Shown here: piece by piece, positions 44,273 to 53,740 of the stretch
Numbering within the stretch: position 1 is the first letter of the stretch
How the letters are laid out: each line of letters begins with the position of its first letter
DNA from: Desulfovibrio intestinalis
GTDB taxonomy: Bacteria; Desulfobacterota; Desulfovibrionia; Desulfovibrionales; Desulfovibrionaceae
Length of the DNA: 64,000 bases
Assembly (NCBI RefSeq): GCF_014202345.1
Contig: NZ_JACHGO010000001.1
Span: 310,001 to 374,000, forward strand
Direction: 5' to 3'
Notes under the pieces: generated by a model
What the model was told of the DNA's origin: nothing
The model's database searches: none
What the model saw: the letters and a program-made list of their open reading frames with translations, nothing else
Made by a program: the position numbers and the translations under genes

Positions 44273-45154
44273 ATGAATAATTCATTCCCGGTGGCGTCCA
44301 TAGCGGATGCAGCCTGGTATGTCAGAGGGGGGCGGGCGCTAAAAACGCCCTCCCCCTTTGGCGTCATGGGCATAGTCAATCTTACCCCCGATTCGTTTTA
44401 TGACGGGGGTGTTCATCACAAACCCCTTGCTGGTCTTGAGCATGCCCTGACCCTGCTTGATCAGGGCGCGGACATTCTTGATCTTGGGGCGGAATCCTCC
44501 CGTCCGGGCGCAGTTGAACTGTCGCCTGATGAAGAAATACAGCGTATTACGCCCGTGCTCGCGGGGTTGCGCCACCGGGCGCCTTGGGCCACTGTTTCAG
44601 TGGATACATACCATGCGGCCACGGCGGCATCGGTTCTGGAACAGGGCGCTGTTATTATTAATGATATTTCGGCTTGTGCTTTTGACCCTGAGCTGCTGGA
44701 TGTGCTCGTGCAGTACAAGCCCGGCTATGTGCTCATGCACAGCCAGGGACGCCCAGAGGTCATGCAGCATAATCCCCGTTATGACGATGTGCGCCGTGAA
44801 GTGCGGGAATTTTTTGAATTCAACCTTGGCAAGCTTGTGCGGGCTGGTGTGCCGGAAAACCGCATTGTGCTTGATCCCGGCATAGGGTTTGGCAAAGTGC
44901 TGAAGCATAATCTGGAACTGCTGGCCCACCCGGAAGACTGGCTCGGCTTCGGCAGACCTGTGCTGATGGCGCTTTCAATGAAGTCCGTTTTCGGGGGGTT
45001 ACTTAATTTGGCTCCGGCGCAACGCGGGCCTGCCACAATTGCGGCAACAGCCCTTTTGCGCTCCAAGGGAGTATTTTGGCACAGGGTGCACCATGTGGCC
45101 GAAGCACGGCAAGGCCTTGCGGTGGCTACTGCGTTCAGCGCTGCAGGCCAGTGA
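44273..45154 (+). CDS. folP: Dihydropteroate synthase
   Basis: A 293-residue TIM-barrel enzyme that joins p-aminobenzoate to hydroxymethyl-dihydropterin pyrophosphate in folate synthesis, and the target of sulfonamides. Motifs: MGIVNLTPDSFYDGG, LDLGAESSRPG, VSVDTYHA, INDIS, DPGIGFGK. The segment with MALSMKSVFGGLL is the usual SRKS region, here SMKS. The start lies 5 bp after the ftsH stop. It supplies the substrate for FolC, encoded at 4.6 kb. Confidence 0.93.
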   Translation: MNNSFPVASIADAAWYVRGGRALKTPSPFGVMGIVNLTPDSFYDGGVHHKPLAGLEHALTLLDQGADILDLGAESSRPGAVELSPDEEIQRITPVLAGLRHRAPWATVSVDTYHAATAASVLEQGAVIINDISACAFDPELLDVLVQYKPGYVLMHSQGRPEVMQHNPRYDDVRREVREFFEFNLGKLVRAGVPENRIVLDPGIGFGKVLKHNLELLAHPEDWLGFGRPVLMALSMKSVFGGLLNLAPAQRGPATIAATALLRSKGVFWHRVHHVAEARQGLAVATAFSAAGQ

Positions 45155-45227
45155 GCACCAGATGTATGAAGTAGGGCGATAAGGATTGGCCGGATGCCCT
45201 TACCATTCAGGAATAGAGCGTGATCCA

Positions 45228-46574
45228 GTGCGAAAACCCAGCACTTTTTTTATAGTATTTACGGCAAGCTTGTGCTGTTGCCTGCTGGCTGTGTTTTTTC
45301 TTGTGCAGCGCAGAGCGCAGGTGGAATTTTCACGCCTGGAAAATATTATTCTGGCTCAGAGAGACGACCTCAAGACTGAGCTGACCAGCCTGCTTTTCAA
45401 AACGCAGGTACTGGCTGCCCTTGTTGTTCAAAATGACGGGCGTGTCATTGGGTTTAACGACGTCGCTAACGTCATTGCCGACAACGATAATATAGAAACT
45501 CTTGCATTGGCCCCAGCAGGAGTGGTTTCCTATGTCTACCCATTGCAGGGCCACGAAACCTTGCTGGGGATGAACCTGCTTGATTCATCTGATAATGCCG
45601 CCGCGATCACCCCAACCAGTAATGCTGGCATCAGTCTTTATGGCCCGATGAAGCAACCTGACGGCACCGCCGTGTTGGTAGGGCGGCTGCCAGTTTTTTT
45701 GAAAGATGCTGATGGGCAGCGCAGGTTTTGGGGTATAGCCTCAATAGCGCTCAAGTTTCCTCAAACACTGGAAGCTGCGGATCTTGACCTGCTTGAGGCG
45801 CAGGGGCTTACATATGAAATCTTGAAAGTTAATCCTAAAAATCAGGAACAGGAAACCATTGCTGCCAGTGCCCGGGCTTTTGATGCCGGCGCGCCGCATT
45901 TGGTAATGCCTCTACAGATATTCAATGCGCATTGGTATTTTCGTATTTCTTCGAGCGAGGCGTGGTACCAATCTTTTGAAAACTGGATTTATATATTTTT
46001 CGCCTCAGTGCTCAGCCTTCTGCTCGCCTCGCTTGCGCAACGCAATCATGATCTGGCCAATGCCCGCCGTCGTCTTGAAGAAATGGTGTATAAAGATACC
46101 CTTACAGGGATTTTGAATCGCAGGGGTCTTTTTCAGGTTATGGCGGATCGGGCCGGCAACGGGAATAATGAAAAATTTTGTCTGTACTATATGGATTTGA
46201 ACCAGTTTAAAGCCATTAATGATACCTATGGACATAAAGCTGGCGACCGCGTATTGCAACATTTCGCAGCTGCCATACAAGCAGTGGCGCCCAAAGACAG
46301 TGCCTTTGCCCGTATGGGAGGGGACGAATTCATTCTGGTGCTATTCTGTGCATGCACTCACGATCACATAACATCTGGCCTCGCCAGAGTAGCTGCCGAT
46401 CTGGCAAAAGGCTTGCCCGGCGAAGGACCGAACGTGCCCATAAGCTTTAGTGTGGGCAAAGCTGAATATCCTGATGACGGGCAAACGCTTGACGAGCTGC
46501 TCTCGAGGGCAGATAAGGCCATGTATCAGGATAAGGAACGCCACCGGCGGCATATTCGACTTGTTGCTCGATAA
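45228..46574 (+). CDS. Membrane diguanylate cyclase with periplasmic sensor
   Basis: A 448-residue protein. TM1 (about 5-28) and TM2 (about 255-275, IYIFFASVLSLLLASLA) bracket a periplasmic sensor that looks CHASE- or Cache-like (PLQGHETLLGMNLL). The GGDEF domain follows with a canonical RMGGDEF signature near residue 361 and DLNQFKAINDTYGH, so it should make c-di-GMP. The product-inhibition site RxxD is not present (the position reads PKDS). The start is uncertain: GTG 45228 is chosen; TTG 45186 is possible. It interrupts the folP-cdaA order, next to a c-di-AMP cyclase. Confidence 0.85.
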   Translation: MRKPSTFFIVFTASLCCCLLAVFFLVQRRAQVEFSRLENIILAQRDDLKTELTSLLFKTQVLAALVVQNDGRVIGFNDVANVIADNDNIETLALAPAGVVSYVYPLQGHETLLGMNLLDSSDNAAAITPTSNAGISLYGPMKQPDGTAVLVGRLPVFLKDADGQRRFWGIASIALKFPQTLEAADLDLLEAQGLTYEILKVNPKNQEQETIAASARAFDAGAPHLVMPLQIFNAHWYFRISSSEAWYQSFENWIYIFFASVLSLLLASLAQRNHDLANARRRLEEMVYKDTLTGILNRRGLFQVMADRAGNGNNEKFCLYYMDLNQFKAINDTYGHKAGDRVLQHFAAAIQAVAPKDSAFARMGGDEFILVLFCACTHDHITSGLARVAADLAKGLPGEGPNVPISFSVGKAEYPDDGQTLDELLSRADKAMYQDKERHRRHIRLVAR

Positions 46575-46698
46575 GCCGCACTGCAATGGCGAACCAGGCG
46601 AAATGTACGAAAACGGAAGGCTTCGGTCTGTCTGGCCTTACAAACAGGCGACCGTGGTCATGTGAGCTCTGATACTTTCAGCTCAAGGATCATATACG

Positions 46699-47433
46699 GT
46701 GCTGGACAATATTCCTGTTGAATGGCGTGACCTTCTGGACATAGGTGTGGTCAGCGTTCTTTTGTACCAGGTTATACAACTGGTGCGCGGTTCGCGGGCA
46801 CTGGCTGTGTTGACCGGTCTTGGCTTGCTGACTCTGCTGTTCTTTTTTGCCAAAGGCATGGGGCTGTATACGCTGAGCTGGCTTTTGCAGCATATCTTCA
46901 GCTCCCTTTTTATTCTAATCGTGGTCATCTTCCAGTCTGACATCCGGCAGGCTTTGGGCGAAATGGGCACGAAACGCCTGTTCCGGCGAAAGCAGCTCAT
47001 GCAGGATGGCGTTGAAGAAGTGGTCATGGCCTGCGTTGAAATGGCCCGCCTGCGTGTGGGTGCGCTTATTGTTGTGGAACGCAGCATGCGGCTTGGCGAC
47101 ATGATCAAGCGTGAAGGCGTGCGTGTTGACGCGCAACTTTCCCGCCAGTTGCTCATGAATATTTTTTACCCCAAAGCCCCTCTGCACGATGGCGCAGTGG
47201 TTATCAGCAAGGGCAGGCTTATGGCTGCCGCCTGCATTCTTCCCCTGGCCGAGGCCAAGGGGCAGAGCTTTGGAACCCGGCACCGGGCTGCCCTTGGGGT
47301 CACTTCAGAAAGCGACGCAGTCACTATTGTTGTATCGGAAGAACGGGGTGAAATTTCTGTAGCCATGAAGGGCGAACTGATGCGCGCCCTGGACTCGACT
47401 CGTTTGCGTGAGGTTCTTAATGAAGTCCTCTAG
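46699..47433 (+). CDS. cdaA: Diadenylate cyclase CdaA
   Basis: A 244-residue membrane-bound enzyme that makes c-di-AMP from two ATP. Three N-terminal hydrophobic helices (about 10-90) precede the DAC domain, with LHDGAVVI (DGA motif) and GTRHRAALG (RHR motif) present in full. GTG start with AAGGA upstream. It overlaps ybbR by 14 bp and precedes glmM, the conserved cdaA-cdaR-glmM cluster in which CdaR and GlmM control the cyclase. c-di-AMP regulates osmolyte and wall homeostasis. Confidence 0.94.
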   Translation: MLDNIPVEWRDLLDIGVVSVLLYQVIQLVRGSRALAVLTGLGLLTLLFFFAKGMGLYTLSWLLQHIFSSLFILIVVIFQSDIRQALGEMGTKRLFRRKQLMQDGVEEVVMACVEMARLRVGALIVVERSMRLGDMIKREGVRVDAQLSRQLLMNIFYPKAPLHDGAVVISKGRLMAAACILPLAEAKGQSFGTRHRAALGVTSESDAVTIVVSEERGEISVAMKGELMRALDSTRLREVLNEVL

Positions 47434-48352
47434 TCTTTTCCGGCGCACGCCACACCTGGTGTCTATGCTTGTGGCCGTTCTGGCCGCCGTGAGTATGTGG
47501 TATGTGGTCAGTGTGCGTGAGCGCGTGGAAGCGCAGCTTGAAGTCACCTTGGATTACTATGGCATACCGGCCAATCTTGTCATAACAGACGGCCTTATAA
47601 ACAAGGCCATAATTCGCCTGCGCGGACCCGAGACACTGTTGCGGTCCGTGACTCAGGGCAAACTGATCCAGGCTGTGAATCTTTCCCAAATCAAAAAAGG
47701 CGTCACGGTAGTGCCTTTGACTGCCGAACATCTTGGGCCGACGTTTCGAGCCTTTGAGTTGATCGACGTGCAGCCGCCACGCATTGTCGTCAAAGCAGAC
47801 ACTCTGATAGAACGCTCTGTACCCGTGCGCGTTACGGTGGATTCGCCATTGCGCAACGGTGCATTGACCGTGGAAAAAGTCAGCGTCACCCCCACTACCG
47901 TCATTTTGCGTGGTCCGGAAACAGTGGTGGAAGAGATTTCCAGTGTGCCCGTACCCATCATGGCTGACCCCAAGGCGGCAGGCACCACCGTACAACAGGT
48001 GGTTACACTGGATACGCCAAGCCTGATCACATCCACACCGCCTACTGTCAAAGTGCAGTACAGCATCACAAGCGGCCGTACAGAAGTAACCCGCCGATGC
48101 AAGGTGGAAGTTTTGGCTGAAAACCGCCGCCAGTACCTGGTGACTCCGGGTGAGGTCAGCGTTCACGTTGAAGTGCCTGACGCTCTGGCAAAAAATGCTC
48201 AATATCTTGGGCAGCTGGAGGCGACGGTCAGCCCGCCGGATATGGAAGAAGGTGAAAGCCGTGTGGTTGAGCTTCGTTTTCGCTTGCCGGAAGGCATGAC
48301 GCTCTTGAACCCCGGCACAGAAGAAGTTACGGTAAGCCGCAAGAAAAAATAG
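47420..48352 (+). CDS. ybbR: YbbR-domain protein, CdaR-type regulator of CdaA
   Basis: A 310-residue protein with one N-terminal membrane helix (about 10-30) and three to four YbbR repeats on the outer face of the membrane, with repeated xVxVRGPE segments (AIIRLRGPETLL, TTVILRGPETVV). CdaR proteins bind CdaA and adjust its activity. The ATG at 47420 has GAGG at 6 bases and overlaps the cdaA end. Confidence 0.88.
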   Translation: MKSSSLFRRTPHLVSMLVAVLAAVSMWYVVSVRERVEAQLEVTLDYYGIPANLVITDGLINKAIIRLRGPETLLRSVTQGKLIQAVNLSQIKKGVTVVPLTAEHLGPTFRAFELIDVQPPRIVVKADTLIERSVPVRVTVDSPLRNGALTVEKVSVTPTTVILRGPETVVEEISSVPVPIMADPKAAGTTVQQVVTLDTPSLITSTPPTVKVQYSITSGRTEVTRRCKVEVLAENRRQYLVTPGEVSVHVEVPDALAKNAQYLGQLEATVSPPDMEEGESRVVELRFRLPEGMTLLNPGTEEVTVSRKKK

Positions 48353-48412
48353 CCCGCTCTCCCGGCACGTTGCGGGAGGCGGAGGCCGCCTTGCGGCCCT
48401 GAAGGAGATGGC

Positions 48413-49765
48413 ATGGCCGATCGTCTTTTCGGCACTGATGGTTTGCGTGGCACGGTGAACAATTACCCGATGACCGTAGATGTGGCTTTGCGTCTGGGCT
48501 TGGCTGCCGGAGTACGTTTTCGGCGGGGCCAGCACCAGCATAAAGTGGTTATTGGCAAGGATACGCGCCTTTCGGGCTATATGTTCGAATCCGCCCTTAC
48601 GGCGGGACTATGCGCGGCGGGCATGCATGTTATCATGACTGGCCCTCTGCCAACCCCGGCCATATCTTTTCTGACGCGCAGCATGCGCGCGGATCTTGGC
48701 GTGGTTATTTCGGCATCGCACAATCCTTTTCACGACAACGGCATCAAGTTTTTTGATGCCGATGGCTACAAACTGCCGGATCTGGCCGAAGACGAAATCG
48801 CTGGTATGGTGCTGGACACTGATTTTTCCTGGCCCTACCCAGACTCCAGAGGAGTAGGGCGCGCCACCAAGATCGAGGATGCTGGCGGCCGTTATATCGT
48901 CTACACCAAAAGCTGCTTTCCTGCCCAGCTGACGCTTTCTGGCCTGCGCATCGTTGTTGATTGTGCCAATGGCGCCAGTTACAAGGTCGCTCCTCTGGCT
49001 CTTGAAGAGCTGGGGGCCGAAGTTTTTCGCATCGGCACAAATCCTGACGGTACCAATATCAACGAGCATTGCGGCTCTCTTCATCCTGAAGTGGTGGCCG
49101 CCAAAGTTCGTGAGGTGCGCGCTGACATCGGTCTTGCGCTGGACGGCGATGCCGACCGCCTTATCGTTGTGGATGAGCACGGTGTTATTTTGGACGGCGA
49201 TCAGATCATGGCCCTGTGCGCACAGGCCATGATGGCGAGAGGCGAGCTGCCCGGCAATCTGCTGGTGGCCACCGCCATGAGCAATATGGCCCTTGAAATA
49301 TTCATGCGTGACCACGGCGGGCATCTTTTGCGGACCAAGGTTGGCGATCGCTACGTTATGGAAGCCATGCGGCGTGAAGGGGCAATGCTTGGCGGCGAAC
49401 AGTCCGGGCACCTCATTTTCCACAAGTACAGCACAACAGGCGACGGCCTGCTGGCAGCCTTGCAGATATTGCGCATCATGCGTGAAAAAGAACGTCCCCT
49501 TTCTGAACTGGCTGGCCTGCTGACGCCTTTTCCGCAAAAGCTCATCAATGTGCGGGTGGAAAAACGTCTGCCGTTTGAAGAACGCCCGGCCATTGGCGAA
49601 GCCGTGGCTCAGGTTGAAAAAGAACTGGGCGGACGTGGCAGGGTGCTTTTGCGCTACTCCGGCACCGAAGCTCTTTGCCGCGTCATGGTCGAAGGGGAAA
49701 ATCCCGACAAAGTGCGGGAATATGCCGAAGACCTGGCACAGGTCGTCGAACGCGAACTGCGCTAG
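48413..49765 (+). CDS. glmM: Phosphoglucosamine mutase
   Basis: A 450-residue cytoplasmic enzyme that converts glucosamine-6-phosphate to glucosamine-1-phosphate for UDP-GlcNAc and the cell wall. The phosphoserine loop [16 protein letters not shown] is near residue 100, the metal loop DGDADR near 243, and the sugar-binding EQSGH and RYSGTE motifs follow. A strong Shine-Dalgarno (AAGGAG) precedes the ATG. GlmM binds and inhibits CdaA in other bacteria, so the cluster links wall synthesis to c-di-AMP. Confidence 0.95.
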   Translation: MADRLFGTDGLRGTVNNYPMTVDVALRLGLAAGVRFRRGQHQHKVVIGKDTRLSGYMFESALTAGLCAAGMHVIMTGPLPTPAISFLTRSMRADLGVVISASHNPFHDNGIKFFDADGYKLPDLAEDEIAGMVLDTDFSWPYPDSRGVGRATKIEDAGGRYIVYTKSCFPAQLTLSGLRIVVDCANGASYKVAPLALEELGAEVFRIGTNPDGTNINEHCGSLHPEVVAAKVREVRADIGLALDGDADRLIVVDEHGVILDGDQIMALCAQAMMARGELPGNLLVATAMSNMALEIFMRDHGGHLLRTKVGDRYVMEAMRREGAMLGGEQSGHLIFHKYSTTGDGLLAALQILRIMREKERPLSELAGLLTPFPQKLINVRVEKRLPFEERPAIGEAVAQVEKELGGRGRVLLRYSGTEALCRVMVEGENPDKVREYAEDLAQVVERELR

Positions 49766-49881
49766 CGTCTGGCTGAAAATTCTGATGATCCTGGTTGCCA
49801 CTCCGGCAATAACGTAAACGAGAATGACGCGACAGTAGGGGGCCCTTGGCCCATGCTGAGAATTCTGGCGGTGGCCCTTGC

Positions 49882-49903
49882 CCGCAGGCATTTATGCCTG
49901 CGG
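49882..49903 (+). other. Hairpin after glmM
   Basis: A perfect 9-bp stem CCGCAGGCA/TGCCTGCGG with loop TTTA and no T tract, about 120 bp past the glmM stop; possibly a weak terminator. Confidence 0.45.
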
Positions 49904-50011
49904 CGGGCACGCATTGCCGTGAATAATCAGATGCTGACGCCACCTTGATTATTGCATCTATTCCGGTTTTGGCCGAATATATATCAAGCAAAACAAACAG
50001 CGGAGGCGAGC

Positions 50012-50884
50012 ATGAAGGATATTCGCAAGGTTATTATTCCCGTGGCCGGATGGGGCACGCGTTCATTGCCTGCGACCAAGAATATTCCCAAGGAAATGCT
50101 GCCCATCTATAACAAGCCTGTCATCCAGTATGTGGTGGAAGAGGCCCAGAAGGCCAACATTCAGGATGTAATTTTTGTGACCAACCGTGACAAGAGCGTT
50201 ATTGAAGACCACTTTGACTACAACCTGCAGCTGGAATCAGTACTGGAACGCGCCGGAAAACTGGACAAGCTTGCTGAAGTGCGCAAAGTGGCCGAAATGG
50301 TCAATATCATGTCCGTGCGGCAGAAAAAGCAGCTTGGTCTTGGTCATGCCGTGCTTTGCGCGCGCGAACTCGTACGCGATGACCCCTTTGCCGTTATGGT
50401 TGGCGATGACCTCATGTTTGGCGGCGTGCCCGGAATTGGCCAGCTTATTGAAGTGGCTATGGCGGAAAAAATGCCCGTCATCGGCGTTATGGAAGTGCCG
50501 TGGGAAAAAGTCAGCCGTTATGGCATCATTGATGGTGACGAAGTGGCCCCCGGCGTTTTCAGAGTCAAGAGCATGGTTGAAAAACCCGAAAGGGAAAAAG
50601 CTCCTTCGCGCATGGCCATTGTGGGGCGCTATGTACTCACGCCGGATATTTTTGACTATCTTGAAAAAGTCACCCCTGGTCACGGCGGCGAAATTCAGCT
50701 TACTGATGCGCTTCAGGCGCTTGCTCAAGACAGGGGCATGATGGCCGTGCGTATGTCGGGCATGCGTTTTGACGCTGGCGACTGGGCCGAATTTTTGACT
50801 GCCAATATCTATTTTGCCTTGCAGGATGAAGAATTACGCTACGATCTGCTGAGCCTGCTTAAAAATTTTGTGCAGTTTCACTAG
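50012..50884 (+). CDS. galU: UTP-glucose-1-phosphate uridylyltransferase
   Basis: A 290-residue nucleotidyltransferase that makes UDP-glucose. The N-terminal VIIPVAGWGTRSLPATKNIPK is the nucleotide-binding signature (W replaces the more usual L after AG), with KPVIQYVVEEA and MVGDDL following. The ATG at 50012 has GGAGG; an upstream in-frame start is not supported. The stop codon touches the left end of the dispersed element. Confidence 0.93.
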   Translation: MKDIRKVIIPVAGWGTRSLPATKNIPKEMLPIYNKPVIQYVVEEAQKANIQDVIFVTNRDKSVIEDHFDYNLQLESVLERAGKLDKLAEVRKVAEMVNIMSVRQKKQLGLGHAVLCARELVRDDPFAVMVGDDLMFGGVPGIGQLIEVAMAEKMPVIGVMEVPWEKVSRYGIIDGDEVAPGVFRVKSMVEKPEREKAPSRMAIVGRYVLTPDIFDYLEKVTPGHGGEIQLTDALQALAQDRGMMAVRMSGMRFDAGDWAEFLTANIYFALQDEELRYDLLSLLKNFVQFH

Positions 50885-51031
50885 AGGCTGTTTTTAAATA
50901 AATAATTTTGCGCCAAGGGCAAAGAAAAAGGCCTTGTTTACGGAAAAAGTGTACTCGCGGTACATGATCGGAGTAAAAACAGCCTTTTGACGCAGACAGT
51001 TGAGCAAAAGAATTATTGGGGAACAGCCCTC
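50884..51031. repeat. 148-bp MITE-like element with imperfect terminal inverted repeats
   Basis: The ends GAGGCTGTTTTTAAATAA and (reverse strand) GAGGGCTGTTCCCCAATAAT form imperfect inverted repeats of about 30 bp; inside, GGCTGTTTTT/AAAAACAGCC repeat again around a short GTAC-N5-GTAC palindrome (50951-50963). It has no coding capacity. A solo copy of one end lies at 33661-33706, so it belongs to a dispersed family. It begins on the last base of the galU stop and may supply that gene's terminator. Confidence 0.7.
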
Positions 51032-51093
51032 AGGCCGATTTGCCGCGAAACTGCCTGTAATCCGCGCCAAAGAATGGCTGCATCCGTTTTATC

Positions 51094-51129
51094 TCTCCCC
51101 CTGCCCGCACTGGTTGCGGCGGGGGGAGA
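51094..51129 (+). terminator. GC-rich hairpin upstream of priA
   Basis: Arms TCTCCCCC/GGGGGAGA with inner pairs CGCA/TGCG, followed by a moderately T-rich stretch; it ends about 37 bp before priA. Confidence 0.5.
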
Positions 51130-51166
51130 CTTGCTTTCCCCCCAGTATTGATTAACTCTGCCCCAC

Positions 51167-53551
51167 ATGTACGCCAGCATCGCTCTTCTGAGTCCCCCTT
51201 ATTCCACTTTGAGCTACGCTCTGCCACCGGAATTTCCTGATGATTTCTGGAGGCCTGGATTGCGTGTGGCAGTCCCCTTGGGGCGAGGCGAAAAGGCTGC
51301 TCTGCGTGCAGGGATCGTGCTTGAAACCAGCGAAACCCTTGATCTGCCCAAGGGGGTGGCTTGCAAGACCGTATGCTGGCCCCTTGAGGAACAGCCCGTC
51401 CTTACAGGCGAATTGCTGGCTCTGGCACAGGACCTCGCTCTGCGTCAGGCATTGAACCCCGGCCATATTTTGGGCCATGTGTTGCCCCAGGGGCTTCGAA
51501 TCACGCGTGTGCAACTGCGGCTTGTAAACGAAAAGGGGGCTACCTCCTGGCCGTTGGCTCGTATTCGCGGAGCGGATGAGGGTACAAGACGTCATTTGGC
51601 TCAAGCTCTGGCCCAAGGCGAGGCAAGATTGCTGCCCCCTGGCACTGATGCCGCCAGTGAAGAATTTTGCGTTCTGCGCGTGGATCCTCCGTGGCCTGTG
51701 CGGCCTTCTGCTTCACGGCAGATAGAGCTGCTGGAATATTTGCAGGAACACGGGTCCGTCAGCCGGCGGAATCTCACCCGCGCCTTGGGGCAGGGAACTG
51801 GTGTTCCCTTACAGTCGCTCTTGTCCGCCGGGCACGTTGCGCTGACGCGGCAGGATGCCGAAGATGAAGTGGAAGCCGTGGAGCAAGGCCTTTTGCCGCC
51901 TCCGCCCGCTCCCTTTGTTCTGAATGACGATCAGGCTGCTGCTCTGAACGAGATGAAGACCGCTCTTGAGACTGCCCAGACGGAAAAACGTGCTGTATCC
52001 CGTCTGCTCTATGGCGTGACGGGCAGTGGTAAAACCGCCGTATACCTTGAATTGGCCCGTGCGTGTCTGGCTGCTGGCAAGAGTCTGCTTTTGCTCGCGC
52101 CAGAGGTGGCCCTGGCTTACAAACTGCGGCGAGACGCAGCTTGCGCGCTTCCGGAAATTCCGCTTTTTTTCCACCACGGCTACCAGTCTCCAGCCCGTCG
52201 TGAAGCTACCTACAGGCAACTGGCCGTGCGCCAGGAACCCTGCCTGGTGGTGGGTACACGTTCGGCCCTGTTCCTGCCTGTGCCACATTTGGCTTGCGTT
52301 GTTCTGGATGAGGAACATGACGCATCTTTCAAGCAGGACGAAAGTCTGGCCTATCAGGCCAAGGAAGTTGCCTGGTTCCGCATGGCCCAGAAGAACGGCC
52401 TGCTGGTGCTGGGATCGGCCACACCTGACCTCAAGACGTTTCATGCTGCGGAAGGCGGGCACCTGCCCGTATTGCGCCTGCCGCGGCGCGTGGGTGGGCG
52501 CGATTTGCCGCCTGTGGAGCTGGTGGACATCAGTTCGCTTTCTCCTGCTGCCACGACGGAGCACGGTCTTCTGGCGCCGCAAAGCGAGCAGGCTCTGCAG
52601 GAGGTCATAAGCAGAGGAGAGCAGGCCGTGGTTCTGCTCAACCGCCGTGGCTATGCGCCCCTTATGTACTGCCTTGATTGCGGGCGCACGCTCCGTTGTC
52701 CTCAATGCGAAATAGGGCTCACCTACCATAAGGGGCGGGAAAAACTGGTCTGTCACTATTGTGGATACAGCAGGCCTTTTCCTTCTCCTTGCCCGGAATG
52801 TAAGGGTATGAATTTTCTGCCAATGGGTGAGGGCACGGAGCGTTTGGCCGAGCGCCTTAGTGTGCTGGCAGGGGGGCCTGTACTGCGTCTGGACAGAGAC
52901 AGTACGCGCCGTCCTGGGCGGATGGAGGAAATTCTGGCTGCCTTCGCCCGTCAGGAATCTCCCATTCTTGTGGGCACGCAAATGCTTTCCAAGGGGCACC
53001 ATTTTCCCAATGTGACCCTGGCCGTGATCGCAGACGGCGACCTTGGGCTTAATCTGCCAGACTACCGTGCTGCGGAGCGCACGTTTCAATTGCTGGTGCA
53101 ATCTTCCGGCCGGGCGGGGCGAGGCGATAAACCCGGCCAGGTACTTATCCAGACGCGTGATGTAAGCCACTACTGCTGGCAGTACGTGCGCGAAGCCGAC
53201 TATGAGGGATTTTACGCAGCCGAACTGGCTCGCCGTAAACTGCGGCGGTATCCGCCTTTTGTACGGCTTGCATTGATACGAATATCGCACGCTGTGGAGG
53301 AAAACACCGCAGTGGCTGCCGTCAATGATCTGGCTGCCGCCATGCGTGGGCGTGCGGCGGAGCTTGGTTTGCAACTGTTGGGCCCGGCCCCCGCCCCGCT
53401 GGCCTTGTTGCGCGGTCGCCGCCGGTACACCTGCCTTGTGAAAGGGCAGGATTGGCAGGCCATACGTGCCCTGTATTTTTTTGCTGCAGCGCAAAAATAT
53501 ACCAAAAACCTACGACTTTTTCTTGACCTCGATCCTGTAAATATGTTGTGA
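51167..53551 (+). CDS. priA: Primosomal replication-restart helicase PriA
   Basis: A 794-residue 3'-5' DNA helicase that reloads the replisome at stalled forks. The N-terminal DNA-binding domain starts YASIALLSPPYSTLSYALP. Walker A is GVTGSGKT near residue 283, Walker B DEEHD near 383, and the zinc region at about 500-545 has eight cysteines in four CxxC pairs (CLDC, CPQC, CHYC, CPEC). The length is slightly above E. coli PriA. No neighbour is functionally linked. Confidence 0.95.
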   Translation: MYASIALLSPPYSTLSYALPPEFPDDFWRPGLRVAVPLGRGEKAALRAGIVLETSETLDLPKGVACKTVCWPLEEQPVLTGELLALAQDLALRQALNPGHILGHVLPQGLRITRVQLRLVNEKGATSWPLARIRGADEGTRRHLAQALAQGEARLLPPGTDAASEEFCVLRVDPPWPVRPSASRQIELLEYLQEHGSVSRRNLTRALGQGTGVPLQSLLSAGHVALTRQDAEDEVEAVEQGLLPPPPAPFVLNDDQAAALNEMKTALETAQTEKRAVSRLLYGVTGSGKTAVYLELARACLAAGKSLLLLAPEVALAYKLRRDAACALPEIPLFFHHGYQSPARREATYRQLAVRQEPCLVVGTRSALFLPVPHLACVVLDEEHDASFKQDESLAYQAKEVAWFRMAQKNGLLVLGSATPDLKTFHAAEGGHLPVLRLPRRVGGRDLPPVELVDISSLSPAATTEHGLLAPQSEQALQEVISRGEQAVVLLNRRGYAPLMYCLDCGRTLRCPQCEIGLTYHKGREKLVCHYCGYSRPFPSPCPECKGMNFLPMGEGTERLAERLSVLAGGPVLRLDRDSTRRPGRMEEILAAFARQESPILVGTQMLSKGHHFPNVTLAVIADGDLGLNLPDYRAAERTFQLLVQSSGRAGRGDKPGQVLIQTRDVSHYCWQYVREADYEGFYAAELARRKLRRYPPFVRLALIRISHAVEENTAVAAVNDLAAAMRGRAAELGLQLLGPAPAPLALLRGRRRYTCLVKGQDWQAIRALYFFAAAQKYTKNLRLFLDLDPVNML

Positions 53552-53740
53552 ATGGCAATTGCTTTTTTGCAGGCTGTTGGGGGTAGCCGTCTTCCCGCAT
53601 CGGGTTCAGGGCGGTTTTTTCCAGTGCTATATGTGCCACTTTGTGGGCAGTGTTCAAGCCGCTTGTGTGAGCGGCCTGTCTGGTAGCTCTGGTCTTTTTG
53701 AAGACAGGTCGTGATGGCGGCCGAGGCATGGGGAGGAAGG

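Noticed and set aside
51809-53494. 561-codon minus-strand frame opposite priA
   Set aside because: PriA has all helicase and zinc motifs on the plus strand; the opposite product is basic and low in conserved structure.
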